64,000 bases of DNA from Paenibacillus sp. KS-LC4 (GCF_036894955.1 NZ_CP145905.1:1681501-1745500), one strand, 5' to 3'; positions 29,931 to 39,958 are shown, counted from the stretch's first letter. Notes: generated by a model not told the origin, from the sequence alone. Numbers and translations are program-made.

Positions 29931-32807
29931 CTACCTCCCTGAGTTGTATGTCAATGACGGACTATGTTTCAATGTTTGCAAAATAATATGCTGCTGCTCA
30001 AAAGCATGTACTTGCTGGAAGCCGCTCGCTGTACTGGAACGCTCTGGGCGTCCAATGTAGCTTACGCTTGTACCAGCAGGGGCTAGCGCACGGATGCGCG
30101 GATCGGCATAATGCCATGAGCCCATGTTTTTCGGTTCTTCCTGCACCCACACAATTTCCTTCAATTGAGGGAAACGGGCGATAATTTCAGCAATTTCCTT
30201 CTCAGGGAACGGATAAAGCTGCTCGACACGAATAATGTGCAGCCAATCAAGATCCTTCTCTTGTTCCTTCTCAATGGCATCTTCAAGGTCGATTGCGATT
30301 TTACCTGTGCACAAAATCAGGCGCTCTACGCGCTCTGGCTTGCTGCCGAGGTTCGGCTGCTCAACGACCAGCTTGAACGAGCCATTGCTAAGCTCGGAAG
30401 CGCTGGAAGCGACGCGCGGGTTACGAATCAAGCTCTTAGGAGCCATAATAATTAATGGACGTGCGGCTTCGCTTTCCGTAATGGAAGCTTGGCGGCGCAA
30501 AATATGATAATACTGCGCAGCGCTCGTCAAGTTGGCAACCGTCCAGTTTTCCTCGCCTGACAGCTGGAGGAAACGCTCTAGACGTGCACTGGAATGCTCA
30601 GGTCCTTGGCCTTCATATCCATGCGGAAGCAGCATGACGATGCTGGACTTTTGCGACCATTTCGAACGGCCGGCGGAAATGAACTGGTCAATAAGCACTT
30701 GAGCGACGTTGGTGAAATCACCGTATTGCGCTTCCCAGATAACCATCGTTTCCGGCGCGTGTACGTTGTAGCCATATTCAAAGCCTAGAACAGCAGCTTC
30801 GGAAAGCGGGCTGTTATGAATGGCGAACGATGCTTTCGCATGCGGCAACTCGTGAAGCGGGCAGAAGGTATCGCCTGTTACCGCATCATGCAGCACGAGG
30901 TTACGGTGAGCAAATGTTGCGCGCTCGACATCTTGGCCGCTAAGTCGAATCGGTTTGCCGTCAGCAAGAATCGTTGCGAAGGCAAGCGTTTCCGCATGGC
31001 CCCAATCAAGCTTCTCGCCTTCGTTCAATGCATTCGTGCGGCGCTCCAAAATTTTCTGCAGCTTCGGATATACAGTGAAGCTGTCAGGGAAACGAAGCAG
31101 CTCAGCATTAATGGATTGCAGCGTTTCAATGGATACAGGGGAAACGGAAGTTGCGTTATCCTTTTCTCCTTGCAGTCCTTGTGTCTGATGAACAGGCTCT
31201 TGGCCATCACGGGCCTTCACTTCATCATAAGCTGATTTCAGGCGGTCTACGACGCCTTGCTTGAGCTCCGCTACTTCAGCCTCCGTAATAACGCCAGCAG
31301 CAATCAATCTATCGGAGTAGATCGTGCTAACCGTTGCATGCGCCCGTACTTTTTTATAGATAAGAGGTTGAGTCGTCTCCGGATCATCCGTCTCATTGTG
31401 TCCATATTTACGGTAGCCAATTAAGTCGATCAAGAAATCCTTCTTGAAAAGAGTACGATATTCACTGGCCATCCGCGCTGCAAAAATACAAGCTTCCGGA
31501 TCATCAGCGTTTACGTGCACGATTGGAATTTCATAGCCCTTGGCTACATCGCTTGCGTATTGAGTCGAACGAGAATCATGACTTTCCGTTGTAAAGCCAA
31601 TGCGGTTGTTGACGATAACATGAAGCGTACCACCGCTTGTATAGCCCTTGAGCTGAGCGATATTCAATGTTTCCGCTACAATGCCCTCACCAGGGAACGC
31701 TGCATCACCGTGCATAATGATGGAGGCAGCTGAATCCAGGTTGGTTACCGGATAGCCAGGCTTGCTGCGATCATCCTGCGCTGCACGAGCGAAGCCGCCG
31801 ACAACTGGGTTGACGAATTCAAGATGGCTCGGGTTGTTCGCAAGCGTAATGCGGGTTTCGACCGTTTCGCCTGTCTTGAACGAACGATTGGCGCCCAAGT
31901 GGTATTTAACATCACCAGTCCAGCCATAATTGATGCCGATGGAGCCCTCGGACGGGATAAGCTTCTTGTTAGGCGAGTTGTAGAACTCGGAGAAAATTTT
32001 GGTATAAGGCTTGCCCAGCACATGGGCCAAAATATTAAGGCGTCCACGGTGTGCCATCCCCATCGCAATTTGGCTCACTCCGTCATTCGACAGCTCGTGA
32101 ACCAATTCATCAACAAGAGCTACAAGCACGTCGTTGCCTTCAACGGAAAAACGTTTTTGACCGACAAAGGTGCGCTGTAGAAAATCTTCAAATTGCTCTG
32201 CTTCGAATAGCTTGACGAGCAGCTTCTTACGTTCTTCCTTGTTGAGAGAAGCAGAAGGCAGCTGGCGTTCAACGCGCTTCTTGAGCCAAGCACGCTCCGC
32301 TTCATCATGGACGTGACTGAATTCGAAAGCAAGCGTACCTGTGTAAGCTTTCAGCAGCTTCTGGATAGCCTCCCATGCATTAGCAACATCGGAAGGGGCA
32401 TTCGTCCATACGAGCTCAGCAGGCAAAGCCAGCAGATCCGTCTTTGTGATGCCATACGTTTCAGGGCTCAGCATCTTCGTATTCGACTTAGGTCCGATAT
32501 CGAGTGGATCAATATCAGCCGCCAAATGGCCGAATGCGCGAATGTTCCATACGAGCTTGCCGGCAGCGACCAAATTTTGAAGCGTTTTCGCATCAATCGA
32601 AGCAGCTCCTACCGTTTGTGGTGCAGCGGCAGTTTGGCCTGCTGTGTAAGCAGGCGGCTCGCCAAAGCGAGCAAACAAATCGCGGTATTCAGATGTTACA
32701 GTTTCAGGGTTTTGTTTAAAAAGCTCATATTGTTCTTGGATGTACCCATAGTTGGGACCATAATAGCCTTCCCACGGGTTTTGGTTAGTTTCATTGCCAA
32801 TCGACAT
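29931..32807 (-). CDS. odhA: 2-oxoglutarate dehydrogenase E1
   Basis: A 958-residue thiamine-diphosphate-dependent E1 subunit. [20 protein letters not shown] starts the protein. Family segments include [48 protein letters not shown] and [17 protein letters not shown]. It decarboxylates 2-oxoglutarate and passes succinyl to OdhB. It is first of two genes on the minus strand, with its promoter in the 32808-33117 gap that it shares divergently with the SLH protein gene. Confidence 0.96.
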   Translation of the reverse strand: MSIGNETNQNPWEGYYGPNYGYIQEQYELFKQNPETVTSEYRDLFARFGEPPAYTAGQTAAAPQTVGAASIDAKTLQNLVAAGKLVWNIRAFGHLAADIDPLDIGPKSNTKMLSPETYGITKTDLLALPAELVWTNAPSDVANAWEAIQKLLKAYTGTLAFEFSHVHDEAERAWLKKRVERQLPSASLNKEERKKLLVKLFEAEQFEDFLQRTFVGQKRFSVEGNDVLVALVDELVHELSNDGVSQIAMGMAHRGRLNILAHVLGKPYTKIFSEFYNSPNKKLIPSEGSIGINYGWTGDVKYHLGANRSFKTGETVETRITLANNPSHLEFVNPVVGGFARAAQDDRSKPGYPVTNLDSAASIIMHGDAAFPGEGIVAETLNIAQLKGYTSGGTLHVIVNNRIGFTTESHDSRSTQYASDVAKGYEIPIVHVNADDPEACIFAARMASEYRTLFKKDFLIDLIGYRKYGHNETDDPETTQPLIYKKVRAHATVSTIYSDRLIAAGVITEAEVAELKQGVVDRLKSAYDEVKARDGQEPVHQTQGLQGEKDNATSVSPVSIETLQSINAELLRFPDSFTVYPKLQKILERRTNALNEGEKLDWGHAETLAFATILADGKPIRLSGQDVERATFAHRNLVLHDAVTGDTFCPLHELPHAKASFAIHNSPLSEAAVLGFEYGYNVHAPETMVIWEAQYGDFTNVAQVLIDQFISAGRSKWSQKSSIVMLLPHGYEGQGPEHSSARLERFLQLSGEENWTVANLTSAAQYYHILRRQASITESEAARPLIIMAPKSLIRNPRVASSASELSNGSFKLVVEQPNLGSKPERVERLILCTGKIAIDLEDAIEKEQEKDLDWLHIIRVEQLYPFPEKEIAEIIARFPQLKEIVWVQEEPKNMGSWHYADPRIRALAPAGTSVSYIGRPERSSTASGFQQVHAFEQQHIILQTLKHSPSLTYNSGR

Positions 32808-33117
32808 TTTCGACAGATACCTCCGTCTTTGAATTTTGTAAGTTTATGGACGGAATCAGAACTAGCATATGACTTCATTATAGTACAGAACGACATGGAA
32901 ACTTAAATAACGATTATGTATCATAACTATCTTGAAAATAGATCAATCGGAATGCCGCCAGTCCATCTTCTCAGTCTCTCCCATTTATCGGTTATTCAAA
33001 ACAGAATGTTAAGGGCTTTGAGCAAAAAATGTATGCCCTTTCAAATTATACGAAGCAAACGGCCTAAAGTTTCAATTGTCCATCTGCTTGGGCAGCGTTT
33101 ATTTTCTCTTTTGCAGC
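32808..33117. other. Divergent upstream region of odhA and the SLH-protein gene
   Basis: About 310 bp with no gene. It should carry the odhA promoter (minus strand) and, past the palindromic element, the SLH gene promoter (plus strand). I see no clear catabolite-control or riboswitch motif. It ends in the TTTTCTCTTT stretch that flanks the palindromic element. Confidence 0.35.
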
Positions 33118-33180
33118 TTATCCCCTTAGCTCAGAAAGGGCATGTTGGTGTGGAATACAAATTCTGAGCTAAGGGGATAA
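33118..33180. repeat. Intergenic palindromic element, family 2, copy 2
   Basis: The arms TTATCCCCTTAGCTCAGAA (33118-33136) and its exact complement (33162-33180) are identical to those at 19369-19486. The loop is only 25 nt and unrelated in sequence. CCTCC follows the right arm in both copies. It sits in a divergent promoter region. Confidence 0.8.
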
Positions 33181-33275
33181 CCTCCTAAAGCGGCGAATGG
33201 AGGCTGCAACCTTTTTAAAACAGGCATCGTTTATAGGTTTAGAACGCGTTCAACAACTAAAGGAGATTGATTCTA

Positions 33276-33986
33276 ATGAAGAAACGTATCGCAACAGCAT
33301 CTATTTCTGCTGCCGTGGCTTTATCGGTAGCGCTAACAGGTCAGGCTTTAGCAGCAAGTTCATTTAAGGATATCGCATCCTCCCCGCAAAAGGCACAAAT
33401 TGAATCGCTGCAAGGACTCGGCATTGTAAATGGCGTATCGCAATCGCTGTTCCAGCCGGAAGAAAACTTAACAAATGCACAAGGTATTTCGCTTATTGTA
33501 AAGACAACGCAAATTAGCCTTGCCGCCATTTCATTTAATAAAGCTCCAGAAGCAGAGGGTATTTTTGAGCATGTGAAAAATAATGCATGGTACGCGGACA
33601 GCTTCATCATTGCGCACTACAACGAGCTCGACATCCCGGCTAATATTGATCCGAATGCGCCAATGACGCGCGAGCAGTTCACGCATTACCTCGTACAGGC
33701 GCTGGAAAAGACCGGCCAATATCCGTTGATTAAAATGTACGTCGTCATTTCGGACGAGAGCGACATTGCGACTGAATATCAGGGCACCATCCAACGCGCC
33801 CTGCTGTACAAGCTCACCTCCTTGGATGAGAAGGGCGAATTCCATCCGCAGCAAATTTTAAACCGTGCTGAATCCACAGTTATGCTGTTCAATGCGCATC
33901 AATTCATTAAGGCGCACAACGAGCAGCTCGAAGGCGAGACGGGTGATCAGTCTCTTGAAGAGCAGGGAGTAAAGCCTGCACAGTAA
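33276..33986 (+). CDS. Exported S-layer-homology (SLH)-type protein
   Basis: A 236-residue exported protein. Its signal peptide ends near GQALAAS. SLH-like motifs follow: FKDIASSPQKAQIESLQGLGIVNG and a second, weaker repeat around WYADSFIIAHYNELDIP with PMTREQFTHYLVQALE. SLH domains bind pyruvylated secondary cell-wall polymer. Only about two repeats are clear, so wall anchoring may be weak. AAAGGAGA precedes the ATG at 33276; an upstream start at 33267 would overlap that site. The gene is monocistronic, with a terminator at 34011. Confidence 0.8.
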   Translation: MKKRIATASISAAVALSVALTGQALAASSFKDIASSPQKAQIESLQGLGIVNGVSQSLFQPEENLTNAQGISLIVKTTQISLAAISFNKAPEAEGIFEHVKNNAWYADSFIIAHYNELDIPANIDPNAPMTREQFTHYLVQALEKTGQYPLIKMYVVISDESDIATEYQGTIQRALLYKLTSLDEKGEFHPQQILNRAESTVMLFNAHQFIKAHNEQLEGETGDQSLEEQGVKPAQ

Positions 33987-34010
33987 GAAGCGTTTACAAG
34001 CTGCATAATG

Positions 34011-34053
34011 AGCCTCTAGTCCGCTGTAAGAAGTGGGCTGGAGGTTTTTTTGC
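34011..34053 (+). terminator. Intrinsic terminator after the SLH-protein gene
   Basis: GCCTCtAGTCC and GGGCTGGAGG-type arms pair, followed by seven T residues. Confidence 0.8.
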
Positions 34054-34201
34054 TGTGTTTATGTCATGAAAACGCTATATTATTGATGAATTTTTCCGTT
34101 CAGGCCTAAACGCGTGCTTGTTTGCATATACAGGAAGATGCTAGACTAAAGTTGTAGGGAGCTTATCTGAATAACGATCTCGAATTTGGAGGGGTACATT
34201 C

Positions 34202-34765
34202 ATGAGCCTGATTCAAAAAGCGATTGATTATGCAGCGGTGCTGCATGGGAATCAATTGCGCAAAGGGTCAAATATTCCTTATATTTCACATCCGTTCGGT
34301 GTGGGTATGATATTAATGGAGGCGGGTTGCCAGGCGGAGTGGGTTGCTGCGGGCATTTTGCATGATACGCTCGAGGATACGGAAGCGACGGAGGAAGCGC
34401 TGCTGGAGCGTTTTGGCCCGGAAGTGACGCGTATTGTCGTTGGCTGTACGGAGCCCGACAAATCCTTGTCTTGGGAAGAGCGCAAGCAATATAAACTAGA
34501 TTATTTGAAAAAGGCACCGCTCGATATTAAGACGGTAGCCTGCGCGGATAAGCTTCATAATATGGGCTCGACGCTTGCTGCCTATGAGCGGGAGGGCGAG
34601 AAGGTATGGGAACGCTTCAACCGTGGCAGAGGGCAGCAGGAGTGGTATTACAAGGCGGTGGCAGACAGCCTCGGCCATGAAGGCAGCTTTCCGCTGCTGG
34701 AAGTTTTAAATCAAAAAATTGAGGCGATGTTTGGTCAAAGGGAAAGCGGGGACAGGTCATTATGA
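34202..34765 (+). CDS. HD-domain protein, putative small alarmone hydrolase (MESH1/SAH-like)
   Basis: A 187-residue HD-fold protein with Q-x-R-K-G (residues 17-21), PYISHPFGVGMIL, ILHDTLEDTEAT and KTVACADKLHNM. These are the motifs of the ppGpp hydrolase domain of SpoT and of stand-alone MESH1-like hydrolases. There is no synthetase, TGS or ACT domain. It may therefore degrade (p)ppGpp or a related nucleotide. GGAGGGG precedes the ATG. Its stop overlaps the next start by 4 nt (ATGA), coupling it to the YhaM-like gene. Confidence 0.8.
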   Translation: MSLIQKAIDYAAVLHGNQLRKGSNIPYISHPFGVGMILMEAGCQAEWVAAGILHDTLEDTEATEEALLERFGPEVTRIVVGCTEPDKSLSWEERKQYKLDYLKKAPLDIKTVACADKLHNMGSTLAAYEREGEKVWERFNRGRGQQEWYYKAVADSLGHEGSFPLLEVLNQKIEAMFGQRESGDRSL

Positions 34766-35718
34766 CATTGATTAACCAACTGGTGAGCGGAGACGATTTT
34801 ACCGGATTTTATTTACTCAGAGAGCTGGAAGTGAAGCAGACAAACGGGGCAACGCCGAAGGATTATTTTGACATCGTATTATGCGATGCCAGCGGCCAGC
34901 TATCCGCTAAATATTGGGATGTATCAAGTGCGGATAAGGAAACCTTTTTTCCAATGGGATTGGTGAAAATTCAAGGCAACGCCCACACTTACCGGGAGAA
35001 GCTGCAAATCAAAATTTCGCGCATGCGAAAGGCTACAGAAGAGGACGGGGTAGCGCTGACGGATTTCATCCGCTCGGCACCGGTTCGTCCCGTTGACCTC
35101 GTGCATACGATAAAGCAGGTAACCGCCAGCATTGTCGATCAGGAAATTCGGACCATCGTCACGTATTGCGTGGATAAGGTCGAGGACAGACTGATGCATT
35201 ATCCGGCTGCGAAAACGCATCATCATGCGTATTTTGCCGGGCTTGCTTATCATATTGTGCGGATGCTGGAAATTGGCGCTTTTATTTGCAAGCAGCGTCC
35301 ATTCCTGAATGCCGATTTGATCAAGGCTGGCATTTTGCTGCATGATATTGCCAAGCCTGAGGAGATGGTTGCCCAGCTCGGCATCGTTTCCGAATACAGC
35401 CTGTCTGGCAAGCTGATGGGACATATTTCGCTTGCGTCTAACTGGATTACAGAAGCAGCTATTCGCTGCGATATTGATTTGGATTCAGAAAAGGTGCTCG
35501 GCTTGCAGCATTTGGTGCTTTCCCATCACAATCTGGGGGAATGGGGCAGTCCGGTTCAGCCTCAAACAGCGGAGGCGGTTGCCTTACATCATATTGATGC
35601 TATGGATGCCAAGCTGCAAATGGTCGAGGATGCTCTGGATACGACGCCAGACACGGAGCCATGGACCCCATTTATTCGCGGGCTAGAAAATAAACCTATC
35701 TACCGAATGAAGCTGTAA
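34762..35718 (+). CDS. 3'-5' exoribonuclease YhaM-like HD-domain protein
   Basis: A 318-residue protein. The N-terminal OB-fold covers about 10-95 (FTGFYLLRELEVKQTNG, FDIVLCDASGQLSAKYWD), and an HD domain follows (THHHAYFAGLAYHIVRML, AGILLHDIAKPEEM, LSHHNLGEWGSPVQPQTAEA). This is the YhaM (CBF1-like) layout; YhaM is an Mn-dependent 3'-5' exonuclease acting on RNA and single-stranded DNA. It is translationally coupled to the upstream HD protein. Confidence 0.85.
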   Translation: MTLINQLVSGDDFTGFYLLRELEVKQTNGATPKDYFDIVLCDASGQLSAKYWDVSSADKETFFPMGLVKIQGNAHTYREKLQIKISRMRKATEEDGVALTDFIRSAPVRPVDLVHTIKQVTASIVDQEIRTIVTYCVDKVEDRLMHYPAAKTHHHAYFAGLAYHIVRMLEIGAFICKQRPFLNADLIKAGILLHDIAKPEEMVAQLGIVSEYSLSGKLMGHISLASNWITEAAIRCDIDLDSEKVLGLQHLVLSHHNLGEWGSPVQPQTAEAVALHHIDAMDAKLQMVEDALDTTPDTEPWTPFIRGLENKPIYRMKL

Positions 35719-35721
35719 ATT

Positions 35722-36654
35722 ATGGAGGAGATTACAAAAACGCCGATCAAGCAGTGCGCGTACTGTAACGAAGATAAGCCGCTTGGCGATTTTTTGCGCC
35801 GTACAGGCCGGCGCTCGGGTCCTGACTCGCGGCGCGGCGCCTGCCGCTCCTGCAGGAAAGAACGGGCGAGCTCGCAGGCCGCGTTAGTAGCTGTTGTGGA
35901 GGCGCCAGTTGTACAAGCAGGCGCCGCAGACGAGTCTAGGCTGGAAGCGGCGTCTGCTGGCGTGCAGAAGAAGTCCCGCAGGAAACGCGGCGGGCGAAGA
36001 AGGCGGGCGAAGGCCGCAGCGGCTGTAGCTGCCGCTGCGGAGCAAGCGGCGAAGGAGACGGGCGGCAGGGAAGCGGCGAAAGCCGGCGCAGCGGCCCCGA
36101 GGGCAGGCGTCCAGCCGCTGCCGCTCGTAACGGATTCGGCGGCGGTGGCAGTGGCGCAGGAGTCCTGCGCGGCGAGCAGGCCGGGGGTCATGCGTAAGCC
36201 GGAGAAGAAGGCGCCGCGGGCGAAGACCGCTGCCCGCTCGCCGAAGCAGCGCCCATTGCCGAAGCCGTCTAATCATTCGCCGACTGATCCTTCCTATTTG
36301 CGTCCTTCCGGTCAAGGCACGGTATGGATGAGAGGCAAGACCGACAAGGGCAGGCAGTGGTATCAGGAAATCGAACTGGAGCTTGCCGTTATTCTCGTCA
36401 ACGAGCATGCCGCCGTTGTCGTGAATCGCCGGACGATTCGCAGGTTATTCAGCAATAAGGATTTTCGTAAATATATTTTAACGCGGGATAATTATACTTG
36501 CTTCTTCTGCAAGCAGTATGGGGATACGATCGACCACATGCTTCCGCGTGCCAAGGGTGGTCATACGACGCCGGACAATTGCGTCTGCGCTTGCCATATG
36601 TGCAATCAGTCGAAGGCGGACAAAAGCCTTGAGGATTTTATGCGGGAAAGCTAG
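35722..36654 (+). CDS. HNH endonuclease-domain protein with long Ala/Arg-rich linker
   Basis: A 310-residue protein. An N-terminal zinc-knuckle-like motif (QCAYCNEDKPL...CRSCRKE) is followed by a low-complexity Ala/Arg/Lys stretch (about 50-190). The C-terminal HNH domain has ILTRDNYTCFFCKQYGDTID, then HMLPRAKGG and CVCACHMCNQSKAD. The linker is much richer in G+C than the rest and may bind nucleic acid nonspecifically. The gene starts 3 nt after the YhaM-like stop, so it is probably in that operon. The ribosome-binding site is odd: GGAGGAG lies inside codons 2-4 rather than upstream of the ATG at 35722. Translation may rely on coupling. Confidence 0.75.
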   Translation: MEEITKTPIKQCAYCNEDKPLGDFLRRTGRRSGPDSRRGACRSCRKERASSQAALVAVVEAPVVQAGAADESRLEAASAGVQKKSRRKRGGRRRRAKAAAAVAAAAEQAAKETGGREAAKAGAAAPRAGVQPLPLVTDSAAVAVAQESCAASRPGVMRKPEKKAPRAKTAARSPKQRPLPKPSNHSPTDPSYLRPSGQGTVWMRGKTDKGRQWYQEIELELAVILVNEHAAVVVNRRTIRRLFSNKDFRKYILTRDNYTCFFCKQYGDTIDHMLPRAKGGHTTPDNCVCACHMCNQSKADKSLEDFMRES

Positions 36655-36670
36655 ATATATGGGGAAATAG

Positions 36671-36738
36671 GAAAGCCGCCTCTAAGCCGATTAACAGAGC
36701 AGCAAGCTGCCTGCATTCGGATAAGGGGCGGCTTCTTT
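36671..36738 (+). terminator. Stem-loop terminator after the HNH gene
   Basis: AAGCCGCC and GGCGGCTT close an extended stem with internal pairing (CAGCAAGCTGC); CTTTG follows. It could act for both convergent genes. Confidence 0.65.
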
Positions 36739-36753
36739 GTCGTTAAGCCGAAC

Positions 36754-37098
36754 TTATATAGAGGCATTATAGTAATTTTGCATTTCGTAGTTAGAATATC
36801 CCTCCTGATAGCTTAAATATCCAATGAGAATTAAAAAAAGCAGCATCAGATTTAATAGGATGCTAACCGATCCGCAAATAAGTCCAGCAATAGCCATTCC
36901 TTTGCCTTGATCCTTTGTATAAGAAATTTGCTTTAAGGAAATGATGCCCAAAATAACAGCAGCAATGGCGACCAAACCTCCAAAAAAGGGGATGAATGCC
37001 ACAATTCCGCACACTAATGCAGCGATAGATGCACCATTTGTTTTCTTTACTGGCGGCTGGTATGGTGGTTGAAAGGGAGCTTGATGGTAGTTGTTCAA
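36754..37098 (-). CDS. DUF4190-type small membrane protein
   Basis: A 114-residue protein. A Pro/Gln-rich N-terminus (QAPFQPPYQPPVKK) precedes two transmembrane helices (ASIAALVCGIVAFIPFF... and GLICGSVSILLNLMLLFLIL). The pattern matches DUF4190. The function is unknown. It is a single gene on the minus strand, with TAGGAGGA just upstream of the ATG. Confidence 0.75.
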   Translation of the reverse strand: MNNYHQAPFQPPYQPPVKKTNGASIAALVCGIVAFIPFFGGLVAIAAVILGIISLKQISYTKDQGKGMAIAGLICGSVSILLNLMLLFLILIGYLSYQEGYSNYEMQNYYNASI

Positions 37099-37147
37099 GG
37101 ATAGTTCCTCCTAAGCTGGAAATAGATGTAGTCAGGCTAAGTCTATT

Positions 37148-39286
37148 TTAGCTCATTTGAATCGCCTGATCTACCTCTCCAGCGGTGTAAGCTGCCCAAG
37201 CCTCATTTTTTTGCCGCAAATGCTTGTCAAACCAGGCCAGCAGCAGTCGCCGCTGCATGAGCTTGACGCGTGGACGACCGCGAAGCCCGTGATCCTCTTC
37301 ATGAAAAGTGATGAGCGAGACTTCCTTCTTTAGAACCTTTAAGGCGGTAAACATTTGCTCTGATTCTACCAAGGGTACAACACCATCTATTTCCCCATGA
37401 AGCAGCAGCAAGGGCGTATTGATTTTATCAGCATGAAATAGGGGAGAGGCAGCAGTGAAGAAGTCCGGGTTACTCCAAGGGAATAGATCAGGCAAGGCGC
37501 TAAGCCCATATTGATAGCCGAAATGGCTTGCTCCCCAATAGCTGGCAATGTTGCTTATACCTGAAATCGAGCAGGCAGCTTTAAAGATGCTCGTCTCTGT
37601 CAGGCACTTCATTGTCAAAAAACCGCCGTAGCTGCCACCATATAGCGCCACTCTCGCATGGTCGAGGAAGGGATATGCTTCAAGAGTGAGCTTCACCGTC
37701 TCAATCGTCTCCGGTACAGCTATTTTGCCCCAATCTCCTCTATGGAGATCAGCCCGTTCTTTGCCATATCCGGCGCTTCCGGAAGCGTTCATGACGAGCA
37801 CGGCATAGCCCTGGGCAGTGAGTAATTGATGCGTATCCTCGTAAGCCATGCAGAGCGGGGTGGAGCCGCCGTAAATATACACAATTAGTGGCATAGATCC
37901 GGGCTCCTCTGCTTGCTCCTGCGGCAAATACAGCCATGCTCCACTAGCAGAAATATGTTCAAGCTCAATAGGCGGGCTCCAGACTACTTGCTGCGGAACA
38001 AGTGGGATGCTCTGGGAAAATAACTTCAGCGATTGCGTCCTTGGATCGTATATAGCTGGTACGAAGGGGGCCCCTTGCTCGGAATGAATGCAAAAGCAGG
38101 TACCGTCAGAGGCAAAGCTATGGCTGCGCGATGAGCCTACGCCAAGCCTGCTCCATTCGAGCGAGCCTTCATCAAATAGACGCTGACGGGCAAAAACGGT
38201 CGTGTGACCGCTTGTAGCAATAAAATAAATTTCCTCTTCACTGCTCCAATAAATGTCCTGGGCTATCGGTGCCATGCCGATCGGTATGCTAGCACTTAGC
38301 GGCGCCTCGGAACCAAGCTGATGAAGCATAAGCGTATGCAGATCCAAAATATGAATGCGGCTGTCGTATGCGTTAACGGGGTTTAAGTAGGGCTCCTCAG
38401 ATAATCGGCTAAGAGGCGGCTCTCCAAGCCGATAAGGAGAAGCCTCCAACACCTTCGTGCGAGAGCCGACAAAAGCGAGATATCTCCCCGATGGAGAAGG
38501 GACGATCGCTCCTACCATGCTGTTCGGAAGCATAAGCTCGGTCGGTTCATCGGTCTGTTCTTTGGTCTGTTCTTTGATCTGTTCTAAACGTGTGCCAACG
38601 TTCAGCCGCAGCAAAAAAAGCTGCGGCTGCAGCTCATTTGTACAGCGCTCCTCGATGATGTACAACTTGTCGCCATCAGGTGAAGGCCTAGGCTGGCGCA
38701 GCTCATAGCAAGGCCCGGCTAATTTCACGGCAGCTGAAGGGGCATTTGCTATGTCTGATTTTAGAAATATTTGTATAAGCACCCGCCGCTTGCGCCACCA
38801 TGACCAGCGCTGCGGAATACTTTCAATATGCCAATAGTCGCTGTAGAGCGGCTTCTCTTGCTCGGCAGCTTCTCCGGCTTCTTCCTCCTCGTCACATACG
38901 AGGAATAGGCTGTTGTTATCGGTATGCCATACAAGCTCCGCAGCGTTAACCAATGGCTGCGGAGGAGCGTTCAGTAAGGAACCATCCTTCAGAGATACTA
39001 ATGCAAGCTCATCGCAGCCCTCATCCCTCGAAGCACGCAAGAAGGCAAGCTTGCTTCCATTCGGAGACATTTGCAGACAGCGTGCCCCAGCAACCGGAAG
39101 CGACCACAAGCGCTCCAACTCTGCGCCGCCACAAAATAAAAGATGCAGCACCGTCTCAAAACGGTCCGCTTCTAAATTCCAATGGCTGCTAATAAGCGCA
39201 GCATGCTTGCCGTCTGGAGAAAGAATCGCCTCCTTTAGCTCGCCAATATGGGGCAAGTCATCAAGCTTTAATGTCCGAATGGTCAT
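37148..39286 (-). CDS. S9 family prolyl-oligopeptidase-like peptidase
   Basis: A 712-residue peptidase. The N-terminal beta-propeller covers about 1-440. The alpha/beta-hydrolase domain carries the nucleophile in GGSYGGFLTMK, the Asp in LLLHGEIDGVVPL and the His in HEEDHGLRGRPR. Pre-catalytic motifs are PLIVYIYGGSTPL and VLVMNASGSAGYGKE. There is no signal peptide, so it acts on peptides in the cytoplasm. It overlaps the upstream cupin gene by 4 nt. The exact S9 subfamily (acylaminoacyl or dipeptidyl peptidase) cannot be settled by eye. Confidence 0.88.
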   Translation of the reverse strand: MTIRTLKLDDLPHIGELKEAILSPDGKHAALISSHWNLEADRFETVLHLLFCGGAELERLWSLPVAGARCLQMSPNGSKLAFLRASRDEGCDELALVSLKDGSLLNAPPQPLVNAAELVWHTDNNSLFLVCDEEEEAGEAAEQEKPLYSDYWHIESIPQRWSWWRKRRVLIQIFLKSDIANAPSAAVKLAGPCYELRQPRPSPDGDKLYIIEERCTNELQPQLFLLRLNVGTRLEQIKEQTKEQTDEPTELMLPNSMVGAIVPSPSGRYLAFVGSRTKVLEASPYRLGEPPLSRLSEEPYLNPVNAYDSRIHILDLHTLMLHQLGSEAPLSASIPIGMAPIAQDIYWSSEEEIYFIATSGHTTVFARQRLFDEGSLEWSRLGVGSSRSHSFASDGTCFCIHSEQGAPFVPAIYDPRTQSLKLFSQSIPLVPQQVVWSPPIELEHISASGAWLYLPQEQAEEPGSMPLIVYIYGGSTPLCMAYEDTHQLLTAQGYAVLVMNASGSAGYGKERADLHRGDWGKIAVPETIETVKLTLEAYPFLDHARVALYGGSYGGFLTMKCLTETSIFKAACSISGISNIASYWGASHFGYQYGLSALPDLFPWSNPDFFTAASPLFHADKINTPLLLLHGEIDGVVPLVESEQMFTALKVLKKEVSLITFHEEDHGLRGRPRVKLMQRRLLLAWFDKHLRQKNEAWAAYTAGEVDQAIQMS

Positions 39287-39636
39287 GCTCCACTTCCCTC
39301 GGAAACATAGACCGTATTGGCTTCTGTATGCTCAAAGCACAGGTTGACCGTCCGAACCTTCGAGCGTGTGCGATGAATGACACCTGCTGGAATCGTAACG
39401 AAATCGTTTGGCTTGAGGATCAGTGCCTCCTGGTGCTCAAGCTCAATAATAAGCTCACCTTCCAGCACGATAAACATTTCATCAGAATCAGGGTGGGAAT
39501 GCCAAGGGAAGTCGCCAGTAAATACGGCAAGGCGCAAGCAGCTTTCGTTAATATGGCCGATTATAAAATTTTGATGTTGCTCGGTAATGCTTTGATGCAG
39601 CTTTGTGAAATTATGCTGCTGAAGCTTTGCTGTCAA
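39283..39636 (-). CDS. Small cupin-domain protein
   Basis: A 117-residue single cupin. Motif 1 is WHSHPDSDEMFIVLEGELIIELE and motif 2 is LKPNDFVTIPAGVIHRTRS, giving two His and one Glu ligand plus a later His. The start is TTG at 39636 with AAAGGAGTGAG upstream. The ATGA overlap with the S9 peptidase gene indicates co-translation. Its substrate is unknown. Confidence 0.82.
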   Translation of the reverse strand: MTAKLQQHNFTKLHQSITEQHQNFIIGHINESCLRLAVFTGDFPWHSHPDSDEMFIVLEGELIIELEHQEALILKPNDFVTIPAGVIHRTRSKVRTVNLCFEHTEANTVYVSEGSGA

Positions 39637-39772
39637 TTTCTACTCACTCCTTTAAATAGAGTCACCAATGTGGTCACTGGAGGCTGTGTAAGATCAAACT
39701 TGATTTTTATATAAATGTTGTAAAAAAATAGAAGTTGTCTTATACTAGTCTCAGATGGACAAATTTGTAATT

Positions 39773-39781
39773 TGGTATAAT
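39773..39781 (+). promoter_or_regulatory. Extended -10 promoter of the small peptide gene
   Basis: TGGTATAAT is a perfect extended -10 (TGn plus TATAAT at 39776-39781). TGGACA lies upstream but with a short, 14-bp spacer, so the extended -10 probably carries the promoter. Transcription would begin near 39788, about 50 nt before the peptide ATG. Confidence 0.55.
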
Positions 39782-39839
39782 TTTATACTATTTTTACTGT
39801 GTTGTCTATTAGATGACTGGAAGTGGAGGTGTTTTGATT

Positions 39840-39905
39840 ATGATCAAAAAAACGTCGAAAAAATCCAGCACTATTCGCACAACAACTCCTTACGTAGCTA
39901 ACTAA
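39840..39905 (+). CDS. 21-residue basic, Thr/Ser-rich peptide (putative signal or precursor peptide)
   Basis: ATG at 39840 opens 21 codons ending in TAA at 39903-39905. The peptide starts MIKKTSKKSS and ends RTTTPYVAN; it is rich in Lys, Ser and Thr and has no Sec signal or cysteine. GTGGAGGTG lies at correct spacing upstream. A likely extended -10 promoter precedes it and a 16-bp-stem terminator follows 8 nt after the stop, so it forms a complete, short transcription unit. The next genes encode an NTPase/TPR protein and an MFS exporter. It could be a quorum-type signal, a ribosomal peptide precursor, or a leader. I do not recognise it, and no modification enzyme is adjacent. Confidence 0.55.
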   Translation: MIKKTSKKSSTIRTTTPYVAN

Positions 39906-39913
39906 TTGCAGGA

Positions 39914-39958
39914 GAAAGAGAGGCCTAAAGGATTCACTTTAGGTCTCTCTTTCGTTAT
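39914..39958 (+). terminator. Strong terminator after the 21-codon gene
   Basis: AAAGAGAGGCCTAAAG and CTTTAGGTCTCTCTTT form a 16-bp stem with one G-T pair and a six-base loop. A T-rich tail (CGTTATTTTT) follows. If termination is partial it could also act as an attenuator for the downstream operon. Confidence 0.88.
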
